From positions 1 to 5,211 of the forward strand of contig JAFLUS010000170.1 in the NCBI GenBank assembly GCA_022508685.1: a DNA stretch of 5,211 nt, in the 5' to 3' direction. Position 1 is the stretch's first letter. Every line of letters begins with the position of its first letter. Below the pieces are notes generated by a model. It had not been told where the DNA came from. It made no database searches and saw only the letters and a program-made list of their open reading frames with translations. Source of the stretch: Prevotellaceae bacterium. Its GTDB lineage: Bacteria > Bacteroidota > Bacteroidia > Bacteroidales > Bacteroidaceae. The position numbers were made by a program, and so were the translations under genes. This document shows, piece after piece, positions 1 to 5,211 of this stretch.

Positions 1-6
1 GGGCAG

Positions 7-29
7 TTAGTTGCGAATTTCGCAACTAA
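7..29. repeat. Perfect 11-bp inverted repeat with 1-base centre
   Basis: Bases 7-17 (TTAGTTGCGAA) are the exact reverse complement of bases 19-29, with a single T between them. The fold is symmetric on both strands. No T-run follows on either side, so it is not a canonical intrinsic terminator. It could be a dispersed palindromic repeat of the genome, an operator, or a recombination or transposon-end remnant; the sequence alone does not decide. The + frame through it stays open, so it might also lie in the end of a reading frame. Confidence 0.75.
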
Positions 30-198
30 AGATTTCCTCCGCTACGTGCCGAAAGACGTCCTCGCGCGCGTGCGCGATACCTTTATATTATATATAGGGA
101 GGATTGGAGGTAAATGCGCATCAACAAAAATTAACATGAAATGGGTGTGTGGAGAGAAAAGAGTTGCGGTTTTGCCGTATTTTGACACAAAATGCACC

Positions 199-206
199 GA
201 CCTTTG
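199..206 (+). promoter_or_regulatory. Possible -7 box for the HU-like gene
   Basis: GACCTTTG matches the Bacteroidota -7 consensus TAnnTTTG at all but its first base and continues into CA, as many such promoters do. The -33 TTTG is poorly placed: candidates at 171-174 and 181-184 give spacers of 24 and 14 bases instead of about 20. If it is real, the transcript would start near 212 with a leader of about 55 bases. This is the best candidate in the region, but it is weak. Confidence 0.35.
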
Positions 207-268
207 CAGTCGATAAGAATTTCCAATCGAAGTTGAACCTTTAACGATTTCAAACACATTTAACGACG

Positions 269-682
269 ATGAACACTATGCAATCTATTACTATGGAAAC
301 ACCGAAGTTCGGGCTGCAACGCCTCAACTTCAACCGGCAATGGCGTGCCGTTGTCGAACAGCGCGGCGAGACGGTCGATGCCGTCAGATTGATGGAGAAA
401 CTCCAACGGCATTGCCCGCTCGACCGCCAAACTACGCAGCGTCTGTTTGACGCGCTCCGCATCGTGCTGACGGATGAACTTGCTGCCGGAAACACGGTCT
501 GTCTCTTCGACGTCGTGCGCCTCACGCCGCGCTTCCGGCTGCGCGACCCGGTGTGCGGCACGCGCGAGCAGGTTGCCGACCGCCTGCGCGGGCTGACGGC
601 GAAGGACGTCCGCATGGAGGTCGGTGCCAATGCCACGACCCGACTGACGGCGCTCTGCCGTCTGCGCCACGGCAGACGCTGA
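269..682 (+). CDS. Divergent HU-like DNA-binding protein
   Basis: This 137-residue protein looks like a divergent member of the HU/IHF-like family that is expanded in Bacteroidota. Residues about 36-72 are helical (VRLMEKLQRH, then TTQRLFDALRIVLTDELA). Residues 74-92 follow the HU pattern of a Gly turn and beta strands (GNTVCLFDVVRLTPRFRLR). A variable arm region covers 93-113, and the end (DVRMEVGANATTRLTAL) resembles the closing HU strand and helix. The protein is rich in Arg and ends RLRHGRR, which suits nucleic-acid binding. It lacks the usual HU arm sequence, so any architectural role is inferred. The start at 269 is the first ATG in frame, with ATGs at 278 and 293 as alternatives; none has a Shine-Dalgarno sequence. 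About 60 bases separate it from the greA promoter, so it appears to be a separate transcription unit. I know no gene symbol for it. Confidence 0.7.
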   Translation: MNTMQSITMETPKFGLQRLNFNRQWRAVVEQRGETVDAVRLMEKLQRHCPLDRQTTQRLFDALRIVLTDELAAGNTVCLFDVVRLTPRFRLRDPVCGTREQVADRLRGLTAKDVRMEVGANATTRLTALCRLRHGRR

Positions 683-742
683 GCGAGGCGTGTGTCATTT
701 GGTAAGTAAAAACGCCGAATGCTGCAATTTTTGGCGCAAAAG

Positions 743-774
743 TTTGGTGCTGAACAAATAAAGATGTACCTTTG
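743..774 (+). promoter_or_regulatory. Bacteroidota-type promoter of greA operon
   Basis: TTTG at 743-746 and TACCTTTG at 767-774 are separated by exactly 20 bases. This matches the Bacteroidota primary sigma consensus (-33 TTTG, -7 TAnnTTTG) completely. Transcription should start at about 779-782, giving a leader of roughly 107 bases before greA. An imperfect palindrome (768-775 against 780-786) covers the -7 box and the expected start. Confidence 0.8.
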
Positions 775-787
775 CACTCGCAAGGTA

Positions 788-838
788 AAAAGAAGGGTTC
801 CGACTATCTCCCCAGAGCGTCGGGATTCTTTCTTTTTT
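788..838 (+). terminator. Terminator-like hairpin in the greA leader
   Basis: TTCCGAC at 798-804 pairs with GTCGGGA at 819-825 (one G-U pair). Outside a 3-base GGG bulge, AAAGAA (789-794) pairs with TTCTTT (826-831). This gives a 13-bp stem with a 14-base loop (805-818), and an uninterrupted six-T run follows at 833-838. It looks like a rho-independent terminator, yet it lies after the promoter and about 50 bases before the greA start, where it would act as a leader attenuator or end a short RNA of about 60 bases. The bulged GGG could pair alternatively with the CCCC at 810-813 in the loop, giving a possible competing fold. Confidence 0.65.
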
Positions 839-887
839 GCACACACACAGAGTACACGGAAAAGTTAACTTAAAACCTGAAAAATAC

Positions 888-1352
888 ATGGCTTACATGT
901 CACAAGAGGGCTACGACAAAATCGCAGCCGAAATCAAGCGCCTCGAGGAGATTGAACGTCCGGAGGTCATCCGTCAGATTCAGGAGGCGCGCGAGAAGGG
1001 CGACCTCTCGGAGAATGCAGAATATGATGCTGCAAAGGAGGCACAGGGTAAACTGGAGTCGAAAATTCAGCAACTCAAGGCTGAACTGTTTGCGGCTAAA
1101 ATCATCGACACGTCGAAGGTGCAGACGGACGTGGTGCAAATCCTGTCGAAGGTTGAAATGAAGAACGTGAAGACGGGCATGACGATGACCTACACCATCG
1201 TGAGCGAGAGTGAGGCGAACCTGCGCGAGAACAAAATCTCGGTGGGCACGCCTATCGCACAGGGTCTGCTGGGCAAGCGCGTGGGCGACGTGGCGACGAT
1301 TACCATTCCGCAGGGTGTCATCGAACTCGAAATTCTCAACATCTCGGTCTGA
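888..1352 (+). CDS. greA: Transcription elongation factor GreA
   Basis: GreA inserts its coiled coil into the secondary channel of RNA polymerase and stimulates cleavage of backtracked RNA, rescuing stalled complexes. The 154-residue product has the normal length (E. coli 158). Residues 1-76 form the N-terminal coiled coil. Its tip carries GDLSENAEY (38-46), with D39 and E42 corresponding to the catalytic-site acidic pair D41/E44 of E. coli GreA. Residues about 80-154 form the FKBP-like domain that docks on polymerase, including VGTPIAQGLLGKRVGD. I chose the ATG at 888 because the product then begins MAYMSQEGYDK, as in Bacteroidales GreA; a longer frame opening with TTG at 837 starts inside the terminator T-run and adds non-conserved residues. 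It heads a tight run with the HIT and argB genes, and its leader may be attenuated. Confidence 0.96.
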   Translation: MAYMSQEGYDKIAAEIKRLEEIERPEVIRQIQEAREKGDLSENAEYDAAKEAQGKLESKIQQLKAELFAAKIIDTSKVQTDVVQILSKVEMKNVKTGMTMTYTIVSESEANLRENKISVGTPIAQGLLGKRVGDVATITIPQGVIELEILNISV

Positions 1353-1358
1353 CGCGCT

Positions 1359-1757
1359 ATGGATATTTTCTCAAGAATTGCTGCGGGCGAAATTCCCAGT
1401 TACAAGTGCGGGGAGGATGCGGAATTCTACGCTTTCCTCGACATCAATCCGCTGGTGAAGGGGCATACGCTCTGCATTCCCCGACGTGAGGTGGACTACA
1501 TCTTCGACATGGAGGACGACGAAATCGCCCGTTTCCAAGTGTTTGCCAAGCGAGTGGCACGTGCGCTGAAGGCTGCTTTCCCTTGTGTGAAGGTGGGACA
1601 GGCCGTGCTCGGACTCGAGGTGCCTCATGCCCACATCCACCTCGTGCCGATGCAGGACGAGAAGGACATGCGTTTCGGCAATCCCAAACTCACGCTGTCG
1701 AGCGAAGAAATGCAGGAGGCTGCCGACCGCATCTTTGCTGAATTCCAGAAATTGTAA
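1359..1757 (+). CDS. HIT-family nucleotide hydrolase/transferase
   Basis: This 132-residue protein is a histidine-triad (HIT) protein of the Hint/Fhit superfamily, whose members hydrolyse or transfer nucleotide monophosphates from substrates such as adenosine phosphoramidates or dinucleoside polyphosphates. It opens with the typical IFSRIAAGEIPSYK and has the NPLVKGHTLCIP strand-turn (30-41). The catalytic triad motif is HAHIHLVP, with histidines at 90, 92 and 94. The middle one is the nucleotide-accepting nucleophile in the family. The physiological substrate cannot be read from the sequence. It starts 6 bases after the greA stop and ends 6 bases before argB, so the three are probably cotranscribed. 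The greA-HIT pairing is, from memory, common in Bacteroidales, but no functional link is evident. Confidence 0.93.
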   Translation: MDIFSRIAAGEIPSYKCGEDAEFYAFLDINPLVKGHTLCIPRREVDYIFDMEDDEIARFQVFAKRVARALKAAFPCVKVGQAVLGLEVPHAHIHLVPMQDEKDMRFGNPKLTLSSEEMQEAADRIFAEFQKL

Positions 1758-1763
1758 CCATCC

Positions 1764-2579
1764 ATGCAACCGCTTTCCATTATTAAAGTTGGTGGAGGAA
1801 TTGTCGAACAGGCGGATGCGCTGCATCGCCTGCTCGACATTTTTTCATCGGCTGCCGACCCCCGCATACTGGTGCACGGAGGCGGCCGCAGTGCCACGCA
1901 GATGGCTGCGCGGCTCGGCATCGAGACGCAAATGGTCGGTGGCAGGCGCGTCACGGACGATGCCATGCTGCGGATAGTGACCATGGTCTACGGCGGGCTC
2001 GTCAACAAAACGCTCGTTGCCCAGTTGCAACGTCGCGGCATCAATGCCTTGGGGCTGACGGGTGCAGACTGCGACCTCATCCGCAGTCATCGCCGTCCGC
2101 CGGTCTGCACGGCTGCCGACGGCACGATGACTGACTATGGGTTCGTGGGCGACGTCGACCGCTGCAACGGCACGTTCCTCTCTGCGCTCATCGAACAGGG
2201 CATCACGCCTGTGCTCGCGCCGCTCACTCACGACGGCTGCGGGCAGATGCTCAACACGAACGCCGACACCATCGCTTCGGCGGCTGCCGTGGCGCTGGCG
2301 CAGGTGGCAGAGGGCGAGGGCCGCAAATACGACGTGACGCTGGTCTATTGCTTTGAAAAGGCTGGTGTGCTCCGCGATGCGGACGACGACGAGAGCGTCA
2401 TTCCGCATATCAACAAGGCCGATTTCGAACGTCTGGTGGCGGACGGCACGGTGCAGGGCGGCATGATTCCCAAACTGCAGAATGCGCTCGCTGCCTGTGA
2501 GGCGGGCGTCTCGCGCGTCGTCATCACCCATGCCGACCATCTGAACTGCCCCGACCGCGGCACGACGATTACGCTGTAG
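1764..2579 (+). CDS. argB: Acetylglutamate kinase (ArgB)
   Basis: ArgB phosphorylates the gamma-carboxylate of N-acylated glutamate with ATP, the second step of arginine synthesis, in the cytoplasm. The 271-residue protein has the amino-acid-kinase fold with the expected marks: Lys8 in IIKVGGGI, the glycine loop HGGG (38-41), GGRRVT (59-64) for substrate binding, NTNADTIA (164-171), and GGMIPK (232-237), whose Lys237 matches the conserved C-terminal ATP-site lysine. The start is supported by Lys8 at the normal distance. The LVYCFEKAGVLRD segment (193-205) is of the Bacteroidales type. Bacteroides fragilis makes arginine through succinylated intermediates at the transcarbamylase step, so the natural substrate here may be N-succinylglutamate; this is inference. 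No other arg gene is in view. It is the last + strand gene, converging on yidD. Confidence 0.95.
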   Translation: MQPLSIIKVGGGIVEQADALHRLLDIFSSAADPRILVHGGGRSATQMAARLGIETQMVGGRRVTDDAMLRIVTMVYGGLVNKTLVAQLQRRGINALGLTGADCDLIRSHRRPPVCTAADGTMTDYGFVGDVDRCNGTFLSALIEQGITPVLAPLTHDGCGQMLNTNADTIASAAAVALAQVAEGEGRKYDVTLVYCFEKAGVLRDADDDESVIPHINKADFERLVADGTVQGGMIPKLQNALAACEAGVSRVVITHADHLNCPDRGTTITL

Positions 2580-2595
2580 GGCCCGTGCGTGTGCC

Positions 2596-2853
2596 TTACC
2601 AATGGAATTTGTCGGGGACGGGGTCGTAGCCGTGTCCTCCCCACGGATGACAACGGAGGATGCGGCGCACGGCGAGGTAGAGGCCGGCAAAGGGGCCGTG
2701 CTTCCTGATGGCTTCTGCGGCATACGCCGAACACGTGGGGGTGAACCGACAGGACGGCGGAGTGAGCGGCGAGATGCACCGCTGATAGAAACGGATGGGC
2801 AGCAGCAGCATCCATGCGACCATGCGCTTGAAGAAGCGCCACACGTTTTTCAT
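2596..2853 (-). CDS. yidD: Membrane protein insertion efficiency factor YidD
   Basis: YidD is a small membrane-associated protein that aids YidC/Sec-dependent insertion of inner-membrane proteins. The 85-residue product has the usual length. An amphipathic N-terminal segment (about 5-24, [18 protein letters not shown]) is followed by the family core: [20 protein letters not shown] (26-45), EAIRKHG, then RCHPW (67-71) and GYDPVP (75-80). The conserved cysteines are at 26, 35, 41 and 68. I chose the ATG at 2853 because the product then begins MKNVWRFF, right where the family starts; a frame opening further upstream adds residues that belong to the rnpA coding sequence in another frame. Its start overlaps the rnpA stop (ATGA, 2853-2850), the classic rnpA-yidD coupling. 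Confidence 0.94.
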   Translation of the reverse strand: MKNVWRFFKRMVAWMLLLPIRFYQRCISPLTPPSCRFTPTCSAYAAEAIRKHGPFAGLYLAVRRILRCHPWGGHGYDPVPDKFHW

Positions 2854-3263
2854 GTATATTTTTCGTTGATTCGCCGAAGAATCTTGCATACGCTCGCCGT
2901 CACCTGAGTGGTGGTGCAGGGGTGGTCGGCGATGCAAATGAAGGCGATGTCGAGGTGTTTCCCTTGTGCTTCCATGCTGGCGAGGAGGGCGTGCTTGTTT
3001 CTGCGGTAGGCCTCGCGCACTTGCCGTTTCATGCGGTTGCGGTCGACGGCATGGTGCAGTTTCCGCTTCGGCACGCTAATCAGCACCGCGACGGACGGCT
3101 GTTCGGGAGTGGCGTCGGTGGGCATGTAGACGGCACGCAGGGGGAAGGCTGCCATCGAAGGATTGCCGCCGCCAAAGAGCCGGTCGATGATGCGCCGGCT
3201 GCAGATGCGTTCCGCTTTGGTAAAAGTCTCGCTGTATGCTCTGCGGTGCTCAGCCGGCTGCAT
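2850..3263 (-). CDS. rnpA: Ribonuclease P protein component
   Basis: RnpA is the protein subunit of RNase P, which with the catalytic RNA (rnpB, not in this window) removes 5' leaders from pre-tRNAs. The 137-residue product has the family layout: [18 protein letters not shown] near the N-terminus, the FPLRAVYMP strand, [20 protein letters not shown] with the signature RNR (75-77), then REAYRRNK. Basic residues dominate this RNA-binding helix. I chose the ATG at 3263 ([12 protein letters not shown]); an in-frame TTG at 3287 would add 8 residues and lengthen the overlap. With the ATG, the start overlaps hemD by 14 bases and the stop overlaps yidD by 4 bases, so hemD-rnpA-yidD are probably translationally coupled. 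It is not next to rpmH, unlike in many bacteria; I associate the placement after hemD with Bacteroidales. Confidence 0.94.
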   Translation of the reverse strand: MQPAEHRRAYSETFTKAERICSRRIIDRLFGGGNPSMAAFPLRAVYMPTDATPEQPSVAVLISVPKRKLHHAVDRNRMKRQVREAYRRNKHALLASMEAQGKHLDIAFICIADHPCTTTQVTASVCKILRRINEKYT

Positions 3264-3996
3264 TGTGTCGCTTGATGAAATCTTCAATCATGGCAGGCAC
3301 GGAGCGCAGTTCGGGCGTCGGACGCATGTCGACGCGCAGTCCTGCCTCTTCAGCCGCCTCGATGGTTTTCTGTCCCAGACAGGCAATGGCGATGTCGCCT
3401 TGATTGAAGTCGGGGAAATTCTTCATGAGCGAATTGATACCTTCGGGGCTGAAGAATACGAGCATGTTGTAGTCGAAGGGTTCGTCGTTGGCAAAATCGT
3501 TGCTCACCGTGTAGTACATCACTGCTTCGTCGTGCTTCAGTCCGGCTTCGTCGAGCATGTTTTTCATGTCGTCGTTGTGGGCAGATGACTGGGGAACGAA
3601 GTAGTTCTCGGTGTTGTGCTTCACCATGATGGGCAGGAGGTCCTGTACGCGGCCGGTGAGCGGGAAGAACACTTTCCGCTTGCGGTATTGCACGTACTTC
3701 TGGATGTACAGCGCCACTTGTTCGGACTTGCAGAAATACTTCATCGTCTCGGGAATAGTGACGCGCAAGTCCTTTACCAACGCGAAGAAATGGTCGATGC
3801 CGTGGCGCGACGTAAACACAATGGCAGTGTGTCCGGGAATGGACACTTTCTGTTGGCGGAAGTCGCGCGCCGTCATGGGCTCAATCTTGATGAAAGGACG
3901 AAACACCATTTCTACCTTGTATTTCTTTTCAAGGTCGAAATAAGGTGATTTTTCAGTCTGTGGTTTAGGTTGGGAAATCAGAATTTTGGGTACCAT
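3250..3996 (-). CDS. hemD: Uroporphyrinogen-III synthase family protein
   Basis: The HemD family cyclises hydroxymethylbilane to uroporphyrinogen III, the branch point of tetrapyrrole synthesis. The 248-residue protein has the usual length (about 240-260) and the two-lobed alpha/beta pattern: ILISQPKP at the first strand, AIVFTSRHGIDHFF and ETMKYFCKSEQVALYIQKY in the first half, then NMLVFFSPEGINSL and DIAIACLGQKTIEAAEEAGL near the end. The last motif matches the family's TA..A...G region. HemD proteins are very divergent, so I rely on similarity to Bacteroidales proteins annotated as such. The start is the ATG at 3996; an adjacent TTG at 3999 would add one residue. It follows the DUF4271 gene after 55 bases and overlaps rnpA by 14. 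Many Bacteroidales require exogenous haem, so activity and role are not certain. Confidence 0.85.
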   Translation of the reverse strand: MVPKILISQPKPQTEKSPYFDLEKKYKVEMVFRPFIKIEPMTARDFRQQKVSIPGHTAIVFTSRHGIDHFFALVKDLRVTIPETMKYFCKSEQVALYIQKYVQYRKRKVFFPLTGRVQDLLPIMVKHNTENYFVPQSSAHNDDMKNMLDEAGLKHDEAVMYYTVSNDFANDEPFDYNMLVFFSPEGINSLMKNFPDFNQGDIAIACLGQKTIEAAEEAGLRVDMRPTPELRSVPAMIEDFIKRHNAAG

Positions 3997-4051
3997 CAAA
4001 AATCGTGTTCTATGATTAAATCCGGCAACTGCAGTTTGTCGGTATTTGTAA
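3997..4051 (-). other. Gap between DUF4271 gene and hemD, weak hairpin
   Basis: This 55-base gap contains an imperfect inverted repeat (4022-4042). In the - strand RNA, CCGACAA pairs with TTGCCGG with one A-C mismatch around a 7-base loop, and a perfect 10-bp palindrome, AACTGCAGTT, sits at 4027-4036. No T-run follows on the - strand, so I do not call it a terminator. No Shine-Dalgarno sequence precedes hemD. Confidence 0.35.
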
Positions 4052-4843
4052 CTAACCTACGATGTGATTGAGTTGTAAAAAGTGCCAGCAAATGAGCAAC
4101 GGCACCAATTCGACGCTGCAAAAGTACAAAAAAATCAGCAAATAGCCATATTTTTTTGTCTTAAAGTTAGCATAACACTTGAAAAAGAGCAGAATTTCGT
4201 ATATAATGAGCAAAAACAGTAAACAAAATGCCACTTTTTGGCTGTAACGGGGAACAAAAATCTCGACCTGCGAAATGGGGAAAACGGCGAACGCCAGCAG
4301 CGACGTCAGCAGGAAATATGCCGACATCCATTGCTCTCCCTGTTCGCGGCTGAAGAACACGCCGTTGACCATGCGATAGAGCAGTGCCTTGAAGTAGAAA
4401 ATCGCCATGCAGGCGGCATAGATGCCGCACAGCAGCAGGGGGAGCGGGATGTGGCGATGACGGACGTCGGGAAGCATCGCCACGTTGTCGAGCCAGATGA
4501 AGGCAAGGCTGACGGCGGTTACCGACAGGAGCAGGAACGTGTTGCGCACTTCCCCGACGGGTTGAGGCGCGTTCACGCCGTTGAACTGCCGTTCGCTGCT
4601 GAAGAAATCCTTGAGTTTCGAAGCGATGTAGTCCCTGCCGTGGTAAGTGATGACGGCAAGAATGGCGAACAGCAGCAGCGAGAGTCCGACGACCCACTCG
4701 ACATTGCCCACCACCAGCGTCGGCACGGTGCCGGCAACGTCGGAGGGAACGGCTGTGCGGAAGGTGGCAGAGTCGCCTGCAAAGACAGGCCACTCTGCCG
4801 GTGTTTCCTTCATGCTGAAGAGCGAGTCAATCGGTAGTGTCAT
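4052..4843 (-). CDS. DUF4271 integral membrane protein
   Basis: This 263-residue protein looks like the DUF4271 family, membrane proteins of unknown function found in Bacteroidota. After a polar N-terminal stretch of about 48 residues come six likely membrane helices: about 49-67, 101-118, 133-156, 173-196, 203-223 and 232-254. The last carries the family-like ending KYGYLLIFLYFCSVELVPLL. The loop at 68-100 is charged (GRDYIASKLKDFFSSERQF). No enzyme motif is visible and I assign no function. Its place between metK (15-base gap) and hemD is typical of Bacteroidales and suggests cotranscription with metK, though not necessarily a shared function. The start at 4843 is the first ATG in frame; an ATG at 4813 (MKETPAEW) is an alternative. 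AT-rich DNA near its end (4121-4165) may hold a promoter for hemD. Confidence 0.85.
   Translation of the reverse strand: MTLPIDSLFSMKETPAEWPVFAGDSATFRTAVPSDVAGTVPTLVVGNVEWVVGLSLLLFAILAVITYHGRDYIASKLKDFFSSERQFNGVNAPQPVGEVRNTFLLLSVTAVSLAFIWLDNVAMLPDVRHRHIPLPLLLCGIYAACMAIFYFKALLYRMVNGVFFSREQGEQWMSAYFLLTSLLAFAVFPISQVEIFVPRYSQKVAFCLLFLLIIYEILLFFKCYANFKTKKYGYLLIFLYFCSVELVPLLICWHFLQLNHIVG
4119..4126 (-). promoter_or_regulatory. Possible internal -7 box upstream of hemD
   Basis: Read on the - strand this is TACTTTTG followed by CA, a perfect TAnnTTTG, lying inside the last codons of the DUF4271 gene in an AT-rich patch. A -33 TTTG at the ideal distance is absent (the nearest, at 4142-4139, leaves only 12 bases), and the bases also encode the conserved Tyr-Phe-Cys. 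It could give hemD-rnpA-yidD their own transcript with a leader of about 115 bases, or be chance. Confidence 0.3.
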
Positions 4844-4858
4844 CGTGCGTTCAGGGCA

Positions 4859-5211
4859 TTAAAGTCCGAAGGCTTCGCGGATGCGGTCGACGTAGTCTAA
4901 TTTCTCCCACGTGAACAATTCGACTTCCATCGTGCGGTCTCCTTCGTAGTGGTTCCTGAATGTCTTTGTCACCACCTGTGGCTGCCGTCCCATGTGTCCG
5001 TAAGCGGCAGTTTCGCTATAGATGGGGTAGCGCAGTTTCAGCCGTTCTTCGATGGCGCGTGGGCGGAGGTCGAAGAGTTCGTTGATGCGAATGGCGATGT
5101 CGGCGTCACTCATGGCCACGTGGCTGCGTCCGTAGGTATTGACAAAAATGCTGACCGGCTTTGCCACACCGATGGCATAACTGATTTGCACCAGCATCTC
5201 GTCTGCCACGC
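4859..5211 (-). CDS. metK: S-adenosylmethionine synthetase, C-terminal part
   Basis: MetK makes S-adenosylmethionine from methionine and ATP in the cytoplasm. Only the last 117 or so residues are here; the gene runs off the right edge. The segment VADEMLVQISYAIGVAKPVS, then FVNTYGRSH, is the conserved C-terminal domain of SAM synthetase, followed by ELFDLRPRAIEERLKLRYPIY and ETAAYGHMGR. The tail, with VELFTWEKLDYVDRIREAFGL at the end, is longer than in E. coli and is what I expect of Bacteroidota MetK. The GTG codon at 5209 is an internal valine, not a start. The stop is 15 bases from the DUF4271 start, so metK is probably the first gene of this - strand operon and its promoter lies outside the window. 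Confidence 0.96.
   Translation of the reverse strand, partial: VADEMLVQISYAIGVAKPVSIFVNTYGRSHVAMSDADIAIRINELFDLRPRAIEERLKLRYPIYSETAAYGHMGRQPQVVTKTFRNHYEGDRTMEVELFTWEKLDYVDRIREAFGL

Larger units (their letters stand above)
1..268. other. Left-edge region with no convincing gene
   Basis: I see no gene I can support here. The + frame starting at base 1 stays open for 71 codons to a TAA at 214-216. Its first part reads protein-like (GQLVANFATKDFLRYVPKDV), but it has no start codon before codon 46, I recognise no family, and its base composition changes sharply after about base 80. It could be the tail or remnant of a gene lying outside the window. The region also holds the perfect inverted repeat at 7-29, a GC-rich hairpin at 62-77 (arms TCGCGC/GCGCGA, 4-base loop), an AT-rich stretch at 82-96, and a weak promoter candidate near 199-206 for the HU-like gene. 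Confidence 0.5.

Noticed and set aside
114..134. Six-codon mini-ORF (MRINKN) after a GGAGG sequence
   Set aside because: Spacing from GGAGG is plausible, but the peptide is tiny, no promoter is clear, and Bacteroidota rarely rely on such sites; chance is likely.
260..670. 136-codon open frame on the - strand, opposite the HU-like gene
   Set aside because: The + frame shows the HU pattern and is followed by a proper gene arrangement; the opposite frame looks like a shadow from GC-rich codons.
705..740. Possible terminator after the HU-like gene (CGCC near 709 with GGCG near 735)
   Set aside because: Only about four pairs form, with a long loop, and A-rich rather than T-rich sequence follows.
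837..887. Upstream extension of GreA from a TTG
   Set aside because: It begins inside the T-run of the leader hairpin, and the added residues are not part of GreA.
1845..2723. 292-codon open frame on the - strand, antisense to argB
   Set aside because: It mirrors the high-GC codon pattern of argB, which is a clear gene, and its translation resembles no family.
4238..4837. 199-codon open frame on the + strand, antisense to the DUF4271 gene
   Set aside because: The - strand frame has six coherent membrane helices and operon context; the + strand product is low-complexity and charged without a motif.

Overview
This window comes from a Bacteroidota genome, most likely order Bacteroidales and plausibly Prevotellaceae. 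Four things point that way. The run metK - DUF4271 membrane protein - uroporphyrinogen-III synthase (hemD) - rnpA - yidD is a gene order I associate with Bacteroidales. The GreA, ArgB and HemD sequences are of the Bacteroidales type. The clearest promoter has the Bacteroidota -33/-7 form (TTTG, 20 bases, TAnnTTTG). Start codons mostly lack a clear Shine-Dalgarno sequence. This is core chromosome; I see no transposase, integrase, CRISPR array, tRNA or rRNA.

Layout. Bases 1-268 hold no convincing gene, but do hold a perfect 11-bp inverted repeat, a GC-rich hairpin and a weak promoter candidate. From 269 to 2579 everything is on the + strand: a divergent HU-like DNA-binding protein; a leader with a strong promoter and a terminator-like hairpin; then a tight run greA - HIT-family hydrolase - argB with 6-base gaps. 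From 2596 to the right edge everything is on the - strand, read right to left: the end of metK, a DUF4271 six-helix membrane protein, hemD, rnpA and yidD. hemD/rnpA and rnpA/yidD overlap, suggesting translational coupling. The two blocks converge, with only 16 bases between the argB and yidD stops and no clear terminator.

Functionally these are housekeeping genes: transcript cleavage (GreA), nucleotide hydrolysis or transfer (HIT), the second step of arginine synthesis (ArgB), S-adenosylmethionine synthesis (MetK), tetrapyrrole synthesis (HemD), tRNA 5' processing (RnpA) and membrane-protein insertion (YidD). I found no clear new multi-gene system. The best candidate for something undescribed is the greA leader, where a good promoter is followed about 60 bases later by an intrinsic-terminator-like hairpin. 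That layout resembles the E. coli greA leader, which yields the GraL short RNAs. The lone palindrome near the left edge and the conserved but uncharacterised DUF4271 gene come next.
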